Part shown: in pieces, positions 16,757 through 25,658 of the stretch
Layout: each line of letters starts with the position of its first letter
Numbering within the stretch: position 1 is the first letter of the stretch
NCBI RefSeq assembly: GCF_001426745.1
Contig: NZ_LMFI01000010.1
Coordinates: 1,350,652 to 1,414,651 of the forward strand
Reading direction: 5' to 3'
Length of the DNA stretch: 64,000 bases
Source of the DNA: Nocardioides sp. Root140
GTDB taxonomy: Bacteria; Actinomycetota; Actinomycetes; Propionibacteriales; Nocardioidaceae
Translations under genes and position numbers: made by a program
Notes under the pieces: generated by a model
What the model was told of the DNA's origin: nothing
Database searches by the model: none
Seen by the model: only the letters and a program-made list of their open reading frames with translations

Positions 16757-17539
16757 TCAGCTGCCGGACCAAGCAGGCTGGCGGCGCTCGGCAAAGGCGC
16801 GGGCACCTTCACGGGCGTCGGCGGAGGCGAAGACCAGGGCAGCGGCCTCGCGCAGGCGGGCGAACTCCTCGTCGGGCGGCCAGTCGACCGACTCGACGAC
16901 AACGCGTTTGCTGGTGTGGACGGCGAGAGGTCCGTTCTCGGCGATCCGAAGCGCCAGGTCGACCGCCGTCGCGAGGGCCTGCCCCGGCTCGACCAGTCGG
17001 TTGACCAGGCCGAACTTCGCAAGGTCCGCGGCGGGGAACGAGTCACCGGTGAGGATCATCTCCAGCGCCACCGCGCGCGGCAGCGACACGGGCAGGCGGG
17101 TCAGCCCTCCGGCCGCAGCCACCAGTCCACGCTTGACCTCGGGCAGGCCGAACGAGGCGGGAGTGGAGGCAACCACGAGGTCGCAGGCCAGCACGATCTC
17201 GAAGCCGCCACCGAGGGCGCTGCCCTCCACGGCCGCGATCAACGGCTTGGTCGGCGGCGCCTCGACCAGTCCGGCGAACCCACCCGTCTCGGTGCGGGGT
17301 CGCTCGCCGCGCAGGTGCGCCTTGAGGTCCATGCCCGCGCAGAACGTGGGGCCGTTGGCCGCGATCACGCCGGCCGCCAGTGACCGGTCCGACTCGAGGG
17401 TCTCGACGGCCGCGCCGATCGCCTGCGCCGTGCGCAGGTCGATCGCGTTGCGGGCCTCAGGACGGTCGAGCGTGATGACGAGTACGGCGCCGTGCCGTTC
17501 GAGCAGCACTGGTTCGGCGCTGACTGCCGAGGCGGTCAC
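16757..17539 (-). CDS. Enoyl-CoA hydratase (crotonase family)
   Basis: A 260-aa crotonase-fold protein. The oxyanion-hole segments are PTFCAGMDLKAH and GSALGGGFEIVLACDLVVAS. Both acid/base positions are glutamate (GGGFE and FGLPEVKRG), so it looks hydratase-competent, unlike the second crotonase of the cluster. It starts at GTG 17539, overlapping the stop of the SDR gene by 4 bp (GTGA). It would hydrate trans-2-enoyl-CoA to 3-hydroxyacyl-CoA, feeding the SDR and then the thiolase. Confidence 0.85.
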   Translation of the reverse strand: MTASAVSAEPVLLERHGAVLVITLDRPEARNAIDLRTAQAIGAAVETLESDRSLAAGVIAANGPTFCAGMDLKAHLRGERPRTETGGFAGLVEAPPTKPLIAAVEGSALGGGFEIVLACDLVVASTPASFGLPEVKRGLVAAAGGLTRLPVSLPRAVALEMILTGDSFPAADLAKFGLVNRLVEPGQALATAVDLALRIAENGPLAVHTSKRVVVESVDWPPDEEFARLREAAALVFASADAREGARAFAERRQPAWSGS

Positions 17540-18300
17540 CGGGGAGCCATCCGGATCGCGCCGTCGAGCCTGATCGTCTCTCCGTTGAGCATGCCGTTCT
17601 CGACGATGTGGGCGGCCAGCGACGCGAACTCGGTCGGGTCGCCGAGGCGACGCGGGTGCGGTACGGCGGCCGCCAGCGACTCGCGCACGTCGGCCCGGGC
17701 GCGAGCCAGCAGCGGGGTGTCGAACGTGCCGGGGGCGATCGTGCAGACGCGGACGCCGATGCCGGCCAGGTCACGGGCGGCCGGCAGGGTCATGCCGACC
17801 ACAGCGGCCTTCGCGGCGGAGTAGTTGAGCTGGCCGATCTGACCCTCGAAGGCGGCAACGGACGCGGTCAGCACGCAGACACCCCGGTCGCCGTCGAGCG
17901 GAACGTTCCGCGCCATCGACTGCGCGGCGAAGCGGAGCAGGTTGAAGGTGCCGATCACGTTGAGCTCGATCACCGATGCGAAGGGCTCCAGCTCGACGGC
18001 CTCCCCGGCCTTGTCGAGCAGCCGCATCGGCCGCCCGCGACCGGCGCAGTGCACGACCGCACGCACCGGGCCCTGCTCCTCGGCGACGGCGAACGCGGCC
18101 GCGATCTCGTCGCCGTCGATGACGTCGGCGGCCACGAACCGGGCCCGGTCGCCCAGTGCCGCGGCCACCTCCTTGCCGTCCGAGGAGGGCAGGTCGACCA
18201 GGGTGACGGTTGCTCCGCCGGCGATCAGCCGTTCGGCGGTGGCCCGGCCCAGGCCTGAGGCGGCACCGGTGACGAGGGTGTTGATCCCGTTGATGTCCAT
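17536..18300 (-). CDS. Short-chain dehydrogenase, probable 3-hydroxyacyl-CoA dehydrogenase
   Basis: A 254-aa SDR with the TGAASGLGRA cofactor loop, an acidic residue after strand 2 (TLVDLPSS) that favours NAD, catalytic Ser in LTASVAAFEG and the Tyr-Lys pair in NYSAAKAA. The overall sequence, including GVRVCTIAPGTFDTPLL, resembles the type II 3-hydroxyacyl-CoA dehydrogenase (HSD17B10) group. The context between two acyl-CoA dehydrogenases, a hydratase and a thiolase supports oxidation of a 3-hydroxyacyl-CoA. Confidence 0.85.
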   Translation of the reverse strand: MDINGINTLVTGAASGLGRATAERLIAGGATVTLVDLPSSDGKEVAAALGDRARFVAADVIDGDEIAAAFAVAEEQGPVRAVVHCAGRGRPMRLLDKAGEAVELEPFASVIELNVIGTFNLLRFAAQSMARNVPLDGDRGVCVLTASVAAFEGQIGQLNYSAAKAAVVGMTLPAARDLAGIGVRVCTIAPGTFDTPLLARARADVRESLAAAVPHPRRLGDPTEFASLAAHIVENGMLNGETIRLDGAIRMAPR

Positions 18301-18307
18301 GGCAGCC

Positions 18308-19456
18308 TCACAATCCCAGCGACTTGGAGACGACGCTCTTCATGACCTCGCTGGTGCCGCCGAAGATCCTGCTGACCCGCGCGTCGGCGTAGAGGCGTGC
18401 GATCGGGTATTCGCGCATGTAGCCGTAGCCGCCGTGCAGTTGGAGACACTTGTCGATGACCCGCGACTGCACCTCGGTGCAGAAGAGCTTCACCTTGGCC
18501 GCGTCGGCCACCGTCAGCGTGCCGGCATCGAGTGCCGCGATGGCGCGGTCGACCATGGCTTGGGCCGCCTCGATCTCGGTGGCGCACTCGGCGAGCACGA
18601 ATTTCGTGTTCTGGAAGTCCGCGACGCGGTGCCCGAAGGCCTTGCGCTCCTTGACGTAGTCGATGGCAAGGTTCAACGCCGCGGTGGCCGTGGCGTAGGC
18701 CACCACCGCGATGGTGAGGCGCTCCTGGGGCAGGTTCGAGGTGAGTGCGGCGAACGCCTCGCCCTCGGTGCCGAGCAGGTTGGCAGCCGGCACCCGGACC
18801 TCGTCGAAGGAGAGCTCGGCAGTGTCCTGCGCCTTGAGGCCGATCTTGTCGAGATTGCGGCCGCGGGTGAAGCCGGGCATGCCGGACTCGACGACGAGGA
18901 GCGACAGGCCCTTGCGCCGGTTGCTGTCGTCGCTGGAGGTGCGGGCCACCACCACGATCAGGTCGGCGTTGATGCCGCCGGTGATGAAGGTCTTGGCGCC
19001 GTTGAGGATGTAGTCGTCGCCGTCACGCCGGGCCGTCGTGGCCACACCGGCCAGGTCGGAGCCGGTGCCGGGCTCGGTCATCGCGATCGAGCTGACCAGG
19101 GTGCCGTCGGCGAAGCCGGGGAACCAGCGTTCCTTCTGCTCCTCGTCGGCGAACTCCAGGAAGTAGGGCAGCACGGTGCTGAGGTGCACCTGCAGGCCGC
19201 CGAGGTTCACGGCCGCGAAACCGATCTCCTCGAGCACGACCGCGTTGAAGCGGAAGCTCTCGACCCCACCGCCGCCGAAGCGCTCGGGGATCTGGAGCCC
19301 GTTGATGCCGGTGTCGGCGGTCTTGCGGAACAGGTCGCGCGGCACGATGCCGGCCGCCTCCCAGGCGGGGAGGTGAGGCACGACCTCCTTGTCGATCAGC
19401 TGCCGAACGGTCTCGCGGAACGCGTCGTGGTCTTCGTCGTAGATGTCTCTGATCAT
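18308..19456 (-). CDS. Acyl-CoA dehydrogenase
   Basis: A 382-aa flavoprotein with standard ACAD landmarks: FAD site SIAMTEPGTGSDLAGV, KTFITGGINADLI, and the C-terminal LHGGYGYMREYPIARLYADAR. The position that is glutamate in short-chain enzymes is glycine here (IFGGTSE), while Glu245 in NLPQERLTIA matches the catalytic site of the LCAD/isovaleryl-CoA dehydrogenase class. It probably carries out the first alpha,beta-dehydrogenation in the cluster. The ATG at 19456 is used; the open frame continues upstream without good starts. Confidence 0.88.
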   Translation of the reverse strand: MIRDIYDEDHDAFRETVRQLIDKEVVPHLPAWEAAGIVPRDLFRKTADTGINGLQIPERFGGGGVESFRFNAVVLEEIGFAAVNLGGLQVHLSTVLPYFLEFADEEQKERWFPGFADGTLVSSIAMTEPGTGSDLAGVATTARRDGDDYILNGAKTFITGGINADLIVVVARTSSDDSNRRKGLSLLVVESGMPGFTRGRNLDKIGLKAQDTAELSFDEVRVPAANLLGTEGEAFAALTSNLPQERLTIAVVAYATATAALNLAIDYVKERKAFGHRVADFQNTKFVLAECATEIEAAQAMVDRAIAALDAGTLTVADAAKVKLFCTEVQSRVIDKCLQLHGGYGYMREYPIARLYADARVSRIFGGTSEVMKSVVSKSLGL

Positions 19457-19529
19457 GGTTCTCTCCAGTCGTGGTGATGATGAGTGGCCGGGCACGACGA
19501 TGGGTCCGGCCGGACGGACGTTCTTCGGG

Positions 19530-20717
19530 TCAGCCGCCGAGGCCGATGACCTGTGCCGCAGCGAGGTCCTCGATCTCCGCCGGGTCGTAGCCGTGGGCGC
19601 CGAGCACCTCGACGGTGTGCTCACCCAGGCGCGGGGCGGCGGTGCGCGGCCCGTCTTCCGCCGATCCCAGGTGCCAGGGCGAACGCAGGGTCGGATGGGT
19701 GGCACCGTCGGGCTCGATCGCCTCGATGAACAGGCCGGCGGCCTCGACGTCGGGGTTCTTGATCACCTCGTCGTACCCGCTGATCCGGCCGGCCACGACG
19801 CCGTTGGTCGTGAGCAGATCCATCGCGGCGTCAGTGGTCAGCGAGGCGAACGCGGCACGCAGCTCGACCAGAAGCGGGGCCCGGTTGGCCACGCGGTCCT
19901 CGTTGGTGGCGAACCGGGGGTCGCCGGGCAGGTCGTCGCGCCCGATCAGCCCGCACAGTCGGGCGAAGTGCTGCGGCGAGTACGCCGACACGACGATGGC
20001 GCCGTCGAGCGTGGGCATCAGGTCGGCCGCGGGGGCGATGGTCGGCTGCCCGTTGCCGCGGCGTTGCGGGCTCTGTCCGGTCAGCAGGTACTCGCCCCAG
20101 TTGGGACCCTGCAGGTGTACGGCGACCTCCAGCAACGAGACCTCGACCTCGTCGCCGAGCCCGAAGCGCACCTTGCGGACGAAGGCCCCGAGCACGGCCT
20201 GGGCGAAGACGTGGGCGGCCGCGGCGTCGACCACGGGGAAGCCCACCCGCTGCGGCTCACCGTCGGACTCGCCGGTCACCCACATGATGCCGCTCTCTGC
20301 CTGGGCCGCAATGTCGAGGCCGGGCCGATTGCGTGAGGGGCCGTGCAGGCCGAACCCGCTGACCGTCGCGTAGACGATGCCCGGGTGCCTGGCACGCACC
20401 GCGGAGGCATCGAGTCCGAAGCTCTCCATCACACCTGGACGCAGGTTCTGCACCACGATGTCGGCCTCGGCGACGAGCCGCTCGGCGATCGCACGACCAC
20501 GAGGGTCCTTGAGATCGAGCGCGATGGCCCGCTTGCCCCGGTTGTAGGTGCGCAGGATCGCCTCGCCGTACACCCCGATGACCCGGGCTGCCTCGCCGGT
20601 GACCGGCTCGACCTTGATCACGTCGGCGCCGAGGTCGGCCAGCACCTGGGTGGCGGCGGGCGCGGCGATGAACTGTCCGAAGTCGACGACGCGGACGCCA
20701 TCCAGCGGGGCGCTCAT
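19530..20717 (-). CDS. Class III (CaiB/BaiF) CoA-transferase
   Basis: A 395-aa family III CoA-transferase: DGVRVVDFGQFIAAPAATQVLADLGADVIKVEP, NRGKRAIALDLKDPRGR and the catalytic Asp in RNRPGLDIAAQAESG. It transfers CoA between acids without free energy input and is the only CoA-activating enzyme of this cluster, so it probably activates the imported substrate from a CoA donor. Its ATG overlaps the stop of the MFS gene (ATGA, 20714-20717), linking import and activation. Confidence 0.88.
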   Translation of the reverse strand: MSAPLDGVRVVDFGQFIAAPAATQVLADLGADVIKVEPVTGEAARVIGVYGEAILRTYNRGKRAIALDLKDPRGRAIAERLVAEADIVVQNLRPGVMESFGLDASAVRARHPGIVYATVSGFGLHGPSRNRPGLDIAAQAESGIMWVTGESDGEPQRVGFPVVDAAAAHVFAQAVLGAFVRKVRFGLGDEVEVSLLEVAVHLQGPNWGEYLLTGQSPQRRGNGQPTIAPAADLMPTLDGAIVVSAYSPQHFARLCGLIGRDDLPGDPRFATNEDRVANRAPLLVELRAAFASLTTDAAMDLLTTNGVVAGRISGYDEVIKNPDVEAAGLFIEAIEPDGATHPTLRSPWHLGSAEDGPRTAAPRLGEHTVEVLGAHGYDPAEIEDLAAAQVIGLGG

Positions 20718-22036
20718 CGGATCGCCGCCACACGCTCGCGAATGCGTGCCAGGTCGCGCTCGGGCCGCACCAGGAGGAGGGACAGGGCGCCACCGATCGT
20801 CATCAACAGGCCGGTGACCGCGAAGCCGTGGTTGTAGCCGGTGATGGCGTCGGGTGCGGCGTCGACCAGGTAGCCGAGCAGAAGCGGCGCCAGAACGCCC
20901 GCCATGCTGTAGAACGCGACCAGGCAGCCGAGCACGGTGCCCCGGCGCTTCGGGTGGACGACGTCACCGATGGCCACGAAGGCGACGGCGTACGCCGCGG
21001 AGTTCATCGAGAACGCGAGGGTGATGAACACCATCTGCAGGGGCCCGCGGTCGATGATCGTGAACAAGTACATCGAGAGCCCGGCCAGCACGACCAGCCC
21101 CCCGGCGAAGTAGCCGCGGGTGATGCGGCGGCTGACACCGCGTTCGGTGAGTCGGTTCGAGGCCAGCCCGGCACCGACCGCCGCGACCGCTGCCACGGCG
21201 TACGGGAAGGTGATCAACCGGCTGCTGGTGACCGCGTCGTAGCCGAGGCCCTGGCTGAGGAAGAGCGGCAGCCAGGCCACCTTCAACGTGGTGGACCAGT
21301 AGGCAAAGAAGGTCAGGAGCGCGGTGCCGATCACGGTGCCGGTGGTGAGGATGACCCGCAGAGGCGCCTCCACCGGGGCGGTGTCAGGGTCCACCACCAC
21401 ACTGGTGCCCAGCACGCTGCCCTCGGGGGGTGCCGAGCGGCCGAGCAGGAGCCAGGCGGCCAGCCACAGCACACCCGCGACGGTCAACACGCCGAATGCG
21501 GCGTGCCACGACCAGGTGACAATCACCCAGGTCAGCAGGGGTGCCGCGATCAGCGGGCCGATCGAGGCGCCGGCGGTGATCACGCCCGCCGGCAGGCCGC
21601 GCTTCTCGGGCGGGAACCACGAGTGCACGATGTGGGTGCACAGTGCGTATGCCGGGCCCTCGGCGAACCCGAGCGCAATCCGGCAGGCCAGCACCGCGGT
21701 GAACCCGAGCGGCCACATCAACGGGGCCATGGTGAGCACCCAGACCAGCATCAGGCCGGCCACCAGCCAGCGCGCATCGATGCGCGAGGTCAGTGCACCG
21801 ATGGTGACGGCGCCGACGGCGAACAGCCAGAAGAATGCGCTCTGCAGCAGGCCGAACTGCTTGGCCGATATGTCGAGGTCGGCCATGATCTGGACCCCGG
21901 CGAACCCGAGCACCGCCTTGTCGGCGAAGTTCAGGAGCATGAAGACGAGGAGCAGGATCGTGACGGTCCAGGCGCGTCTGCGGAAGGCCCGTTGGCCGGG
22001 TGCCTCCGTGGGGCGCTCAGTGGTGTGCGTGGTCAT
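20714..22036 (-). CDS. MFS transporter (organic-anion symporter type)
   Basis: A 440-aa protein with about 12 transmembrane helices. The first helix reads ILLLVFMLLNFADKAVLGFAG, with the acidic residue typical of anion:cation symporter MFS members, and the loop 2-3 motif is GALTSRIDARW. Helix-4/5 regions ALGFAEGPAYALCTHIVHSWFP and the following EKRGLPAGVITAG match carboxylate or aromatic-acid importers. I chose the ATG at 22036 with GGAG 6 nt upstream. Sitting just before the CoA-transferase, it probably imports the acid degraded by the cluster. Confidence 0.85.
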   Translation of the reverse strand: MTTHTTERPTEAPGQRAFRRRAWTVTILLLVFMLLNFADKAVLGFAGVQIMADLDISAKQFGLLQSAFFWLFAVGAVTIGALTSRIDARWLVAGLMLVWVLTMAPLMWPLGFTAVLACRIALGFAEGPAYALCTHIVHSWFPPEKRGLPAGVITAGASIGPLIAAPLLTWVIVTWSWHAAFGVLTVAGVLWLAAWLLLGRSAPPEGSVLGTSVVVDPDTAPVEAPLRVILTTGTVIGTALLTFFAYWSTTLKVAWLPLFLSQGLGYDAVTSSRLITFPYAVAAVAAVGAGLASNRLTERGVSRRITRGYFAGGLVVLAGLSMYLFTIIDRGPLQMVFITLAFSMNSAAYAVAFVAIGDVVHPKRRGTVLGCLVAFYSMAGVLAPLLLGYLVDAAPDAITGYNHGFAVTGLLMTIGGALSLLLVRPERDLARIRERVAAIR

Positions 22037-22059
22037 GGGTGTCTCCGGTCGGTGAGGGC

Positions 22060-22854
22060 TCAACGGCCCGCGAAGGCGGGCTCGCGGCGCTGGAGGAAGG
22101 CCGACGCGGCCTCGCGGGCGTCGTCGGTGTGGAAGGAACGCACCATCCGCTCGGTCTCGGACCCGAGGTAGGCGGCCAGCGGCTGGGTGGTGGCGTCGAG
22201 CAGGTTCTGCTTCATCGCCCGGGCAGCCAGGGGTGCGGCCGCGGCCAGTCGAGTGGCGAGGTGGTGGGTCTGTTGGTCGAGCTCCTCGTCGTCCGCGACG
22301 GAGGTGACCAACCCGAGGTGTTCGGCGCGGGTGGCGTCGAACTTGCCCGGCAGGAGGAAGAGCTCGCGGGCCCTGGCCACACCGAGGATCCGGGTGAGGA
22401 ACCAGATGGCGCCGAGGTCGCCGGAGAGCCCGGCGGCCAGGAAGGCCGTGTTGAAGACGGCGCTGCGTGCGGCGATGCGCAGGTCAGTGGCCAGGGCGAG
22501 GGAGAGACCGGCGCCGGCACAGGCTCCGTTGATCGCGGCGATCGTGACCTGCGGCATCTGGTGTAGCCGCTCGGCCACGCGGGCGGCGTTGCGCAGTCGC
22601 GCGGTGTCGGCCTCCACAGAGTCGCCACGAAGCGACCGCGTCTCCGGCGCTGCCGCGAGGTCGGCTCCCACGCAGAAGGCGCGTCCGGAGCCGGTGAGCA
22701 CGACCACCCGCACGCGGGCGTCCGCCTCGATCCGGCCGAGGACGTCGTACAGCTCACCGAGCAGCTGCACGGACACGGCGTTGCGCCGCTCGGTGTTGCG
22801 CAGGGTGACGGTTGCGATCGAGTCGGTGGTCGAGCAGGTGACCTGTGCTGCCAT
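22060..22854 (-). CDS. Crotonase-family protein, isomerase-like (PaaG-type active site)
   Basis: A 264-aa crotonase. The oxyanion hole is present (GRAFCVGADLAAAP, NGACAGAGLSLALATDLRIAA), but the two hydratase glutamates are replaced (GAGLS and TAFLAAGLS). The Asp in AGLSGDLGAIWFLTRILG instead matches the catalytic Asp of PaaG-like isomerases. It may shift a double bond or open a strained ring rather than hydrate. It is the first structural gene after the LysR gene on the same strand, with a 153-bp leader carrying palindromes. Confidence 0.82.
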   Translation of the reverse strand: MAAQVTCSTTDSIATVTLRNTERRNAVSVQLLGELYDVLGRIEADARVRVVVLTGSGRAFCVGADLAAAPETRSLRGDSVEADTARLRNAARVAERLHQMPQVTIAAINGACAGAGLSLALATDLRIAARSAVFNTAFLAAGLSGDLGAIWFLTRILGVARARELFLLPGKFDATRAEHLGLVTSVADDEELDQQTHHLATRLAAAAPLAARAMKQNLLDATTQPLAAYLGSETERMVRSFHTDDAREAASAFLQRREPAFAGR

Positions 22855-22884
22855 GTGGAGCTCCCTGGTGTGGCGTGTCGTGGT

Positions 22885-22896
22885 TGACGTACGTCA
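22885..22896. promoter_or_regulatory. 12-bp perfect palindrome upstream of the CoA-catabolism cluster
   Basis: TGACGTACGTCA is a perfect 12-bp palindrome 31 bp upstream of the first crotonase gene, in the 153-bp gap between it and the LysR gene. Its position suits an operator or the core of a promoter-overlapping site. Which protein binds it is unknown. Confidence 0.45.
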
Positions 22897-22946
22897 CATG
22901 AAACGGGAGGAGCACCGACAGCGTCCAAGACCAAAAGTGGGCCAGC

Positions 22947-22966
22947 TCAATTGGGATTGCCTATCA
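22947..22966 (-). promoter_or_regulatory. Candidate LysR T-N11-A site
   Basis: Read on the minus strand, TGATAGGCAATCCCAATTGA contains T-N11-A (T, AGGCAATCCCA, A), the generic core of LysR-type binding sites, about 93-112 bp upstream of the cluster's first gene and just downstream of the LysR gene. The dyad is imperfect, so this is a weak call based on position and the loose motif. Confidence 0.35.
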
Positions 22967-23007
22967 GTCGTACGCCGACCCACAGCAGTGCACGACGACC
23001 CGGAGCG

Positions 23008-24033
23008 CTATCGCTCCGCGGGACCTGCGGGATAGATCGGTCCGATCTCGTCGAACAACACGCGTTGCCGACGCTCGATCGCGGCGACCACCTCGGCGGA
23101 GGCATCCACTCGCGAGGCGCCGGCTGCCATTCGGCGCACGACCGCGCGTTCCCACGAGGCCAACTGCTGGTGGGTGTAGTCGAGGAAGGCCGCCGCTGCG
23201 GGAGTCAAGCGGTCCGAGCGGTGGATCGCTCCGATGGACCAGGACACGTGCGGGCTCAGGTCGCGCACGACCGCGCCTCGCTGGCGTGCCTCCAGGGCGA
23301 CGCGCTGCGGGAGGATTGCCGCACCTGCACCGGAGAGCACCATGGGTACGACGGCGCCACGCTGCGGCACCTCGACCGCGACGAGCGGCTCGACGCCGCC
23401 GGCGCGCAACATCGACTCGACGTGGTCGCGACTGGTCGTGTTGCGCTCGCCCATCACGAACGGGACGCCGTCGAGCGAGCTGACCTCCACGGTGTCGGGA
23501 AGGTCGGTCGGGGTGCCGGGCGGGAAGACCACCACGAAGTGCTGGTCGACGAGGAAGTCGTGCGACAGGTCGTTGACGTGCACCGGCAGCACGGTGATGC
23601 CGAGCTCGCAGGCACCGCCCTTGACCAGGTCGACGATCTCGCCGATGCGGTCCCGCTCCTCCACTCGCAGTTGCACCAGGGGGTTCTTCACCCGGAACTG
23701 AGCCACCCACACCGAGAGCGGATCGGTCGAGGTGTCGGACAACGCCGCAATGTCGATGCGTCCGCCCTGCAGGTGCTCCACCGCCGAGACTGCCTCCCGG
23801 GCCAGCTCGATGTCTCGGAGCACCTGCCGCGCCGGTCCGATCAGCGCCTCCCCAGCACTGGAGAGCACGAGGCCCCGGCCGACCCGGTGGAACAGCTGCG
23901 CCTGGATGTCCTTCTCGAGCCTGCGCAGTGACTGGGAGAGCGAAGGCTGCGCGACGTGGAGTGCGGTGGCCGCCCGGTTGACCCCGCCATGTTCGACCAC
24001 GGCCAGGAAGTACTCCAGTTGGCGGGGATCCAT
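23008..24033 (-). CDS. LysR family transcriptional regulator
   Basis: A 341-aa LysR regulator. The N-terminal winged helix-turn-helix is clear (MDPRQLEYFLAVVEHGGVNR, then AATALHVAQPSLSQSLRRLE), followed by the linker helix and a periplasmic-binding-like effector domain (GRIDIAALSDTSTDPLSVW; ITVLPVHVNDLSHDFL; VSSLDGVPFVMGERN). It lies immediately upstream of, and in the same orientation as, the CoA-catabolism cluster, so it is the probable pathway regulator responding to the substrate or a CoA intermediate. Same-strand placement is less common than divergence for LysR genes. Confidence 0.88.
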   Translation of the reverse strand: MDPRQLEYFLAVVEHGGVNRAATALHVAQPSLSQSLRRLEKDIQAQLFHRVGRGLVLSSAGEALIGPARQVLRDIELAREAVSAVEHLQGGRIDIAALSDTSTDPLSVWVAQFRVKNPLVQLRVEERDRIGEIVDLVKGGACELGITVLPVHVNDLSHDFLVDQHFVVVFPPGTPTDLPDTVEVSSLDGVPFVMGERNTTSRDHVESMLRAGGVEPLVAVEVPQRGAVVPMVLSGAGAAILPQRVALEARQRGAVVRDLSPHVSWSIGAIHRSDRLTPAAAAFLDYTHQQLASWERAVVRRMAAGASRVDASAEVVAAIERRQRVLFDEIGPIYPAGPAER

Positions 24034-24073
24034 GGCCGCAGCCTAAGCCGTCTCCCGTGATGCGGGTGCGTCG

Positions 24074-25567
24074 TCAGGGCAGCTCGCCGGTCAGCTTCCA
24101 GTGGCGCTGGGCGCTGCTCTCGTTGAGCCCGACGATCTCGACAACCTTGCCCTTGCGGGCGTACTTCGTCGTGATCGCGTCGAGCGCAGCGACGGTCGAG
24201 GCGTCCCAGACGTGCGACGCGGAGAGGTCGATCACGATGCGTTCCGGGTCGTCGGCGTACGCGAACTGCGTGTAGAGGTCGTTGCTGGAGGCGAAGAACA
24301 GCTCGCCGGTCACGCGGTAGACCGCACTCGCACCGTCCTCGTCCTCGACGAGCTCCCGGTGGGTCTCCGTGAGGTGTGCGACCCGGCGGGCGAACAGCGT
24401 CATCGCGACCAGCACGCCGACCACGACCCCGATCGCGAGGTTGTGGGTCGCGACGGTGACCACGACGGTCGCCACCATCACGCTCGTCTCGGACCTGGGC
24501 ATGCGGCGCAACGTCGCCGGCCGAATGCTGTGCCAGTCGAAGGTGCCCACCGACACCATCACCATCACGGCGACCAGAGCCGCCATCGGGATCAACGCCA
24601 CGACGTCACCGAACCCGACCACGAGGACCAGCAGGAACGTGCCGGCCAGGAAGGTCGAGATGCGCGTGCGGGCACCGGAGACCTTCACGTTGATCATCGT
24701 CTGGCCGATCATGGCGCAGCCGCCCATGCCACCGAAGAACCCGGTGACCACGTTGGCGGCGCCCTGCCCCCAGGCCTCACGGGTCTTGTCGGAGTGGGTG
24801 TCGGTGATGTCGTCGACGAGCTTGGCGGTCAGCAGCGACTCCAGCAGTCCCACGACGGCCATGGCCAGTGCGTACGGCGCGATCACCTGCAACGTGTCGA
24901 GGGTCAGCGGCACGTCGGGCAGGAACCAGGTCGGCAGGCTGTCGGGCAGGTCGCCCTGGTCGCCGACGTCCGGCACGTTGACGGCGCCGACGACCGTGAA
25001 GGCCGTGAGAGCGACGATCGCGACCAGTGGCGCCGGGACGACCTTGTTGACCCGCGGGAATCCGACGATCACGGCAATGCCGACGGCGATCATCGGATAG
25101 ACCGCCCACGGTACGTCGACCAGGTGGTCGACCTGGGCCTCGAAGATGAGGATGGCCAGGGCGTTGACGAAGCCCACCATCACCGAGCGCGGGATGAACC
25201 GCATCAGCCTGGCCACTCCGGCCAGCGCGAGCGCGACCTGGATCAGCCCGCCCAGGAGCACAGTCGCGATCAGGTAGTCGTAGCCCTGGTCGCGCATCAC
25301 CGGCGCGATGACCAGGGCCACGGCACCGGTGGCTGCCGAGATCATCGCCGGACGCCCGCCGAGGAACGAGATCGCCACCGCCATCGTGAACGAGGCGAAG
25401 AGTCCGACCCGCGGGTCGACGCCCGCGATGATCGAGAACGAGATCGCCTCGGGAATCAACGCCAGGGCCACCACGAGTCCGGCCAGGACCTCGGTGCGCA
25501 GGAGCCGTGGAGAACGCAGGGCCGCGCGCACGGTCGGCTCGGGTTCGTGGGGCAGGGTGGTGCTCAC
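24074..25567 (-). CDS. SulP family anion transporter with C-terminal STAS domain
   Basis: A 497-aa SulP (SLC26-like) transporter with 10-14 hydrophobic segments, beginning [33 protein letters not shown], with the family signature [20 protein letters not shown] and a cytoplasmic STAS domain from about residue 405 ([20 protein letters not shown], then [20 protein letters not shown]). Members carry sulfate, bicarbonate or other anions. It starts at GTG 25567, divergent from a MerR regulator with a perfect palindrome between them, so it is the likely target of that regulator. Confidence 0.88.
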   Translation of the reverse strand: MSTTLPHEPEPTVRAALRSPRLLRTEVLAGLVVALALIPEAISFSIIAGVDPRVGLFASFTMAVAISFLGGRPAMISAATGAVALVIAPVMRDQGYDYLIATVLLGGLIQVALALAGVARLMRFIPRSVMVGFVNALAILIFEAQVDHLVDVPWAVYPMIAVGIAVIVGFPRVNKVVPAPLVAIVALTAFTVVGAVNVPDVGDQGDLPDSLPTWFLPDVPLTLDTLQVIAPYALAMAVVGLLESLLTAKLVDDITDTHSDKTREAWGQGAANVVTGFFGGMGGCAMIGQTMINVKVSGARTRISTFLAGTFLLVLVVGFGDVVALIPMAALVAVMVMVSVGTFDWHSIRPATLRRMPRSETSVMVATVVVTVATHNLAIGVVVGVLVAMTLFARRVAHLTETHRELVEDEDGASAVYRVTGELFFASSNDLYTQFAYADDPERIVIDLSASHVWDASTVAALDAITTKYARKGKVVEIVGLNESSAQRHWKLTGELP

Positions 25568-25607
25568 GGGGCTCCGTTCATGGCCGGCTGACAGCGCACC
25601 ACCCTAA

Positions 25608-25624
25608 CCTCACGTAACGTGAGG
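25608..25624. promoter_or_regulatory. MerR-type 17-bp operator between sulP and merR genes
   Basis: CCTCACGTAACGTGAGG is a perfect inverted repeat (8-bp arms, one central base) lying in the 91-bp gap between the divergent SulP and MerR-family genes; the flanks extend the dyad imperfectly (AACC...GGGTT). Odd-centred palindromes beginning CCTCA and ending TGAGG resemble SoxR/MerR-family operators, which occupy the -35/-10 spacer. Autoregulation and control of SulP are inferred. Confidence 0.7.
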
Positions 25625-25658
25625 GTTGGCATCGACAGTGATGTGAGAGGGACCACCT

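Noticed and set aside
12919..24033. Reading the cluster as a fatty-acid beta-oxidation operon
   Set aside because: There is no acyl-CoA synthetase, one crotonase lacks hydratase residues, and activation is by CoA-transferase with a dedicated MFS importer, so a specific organic acid is more likely.
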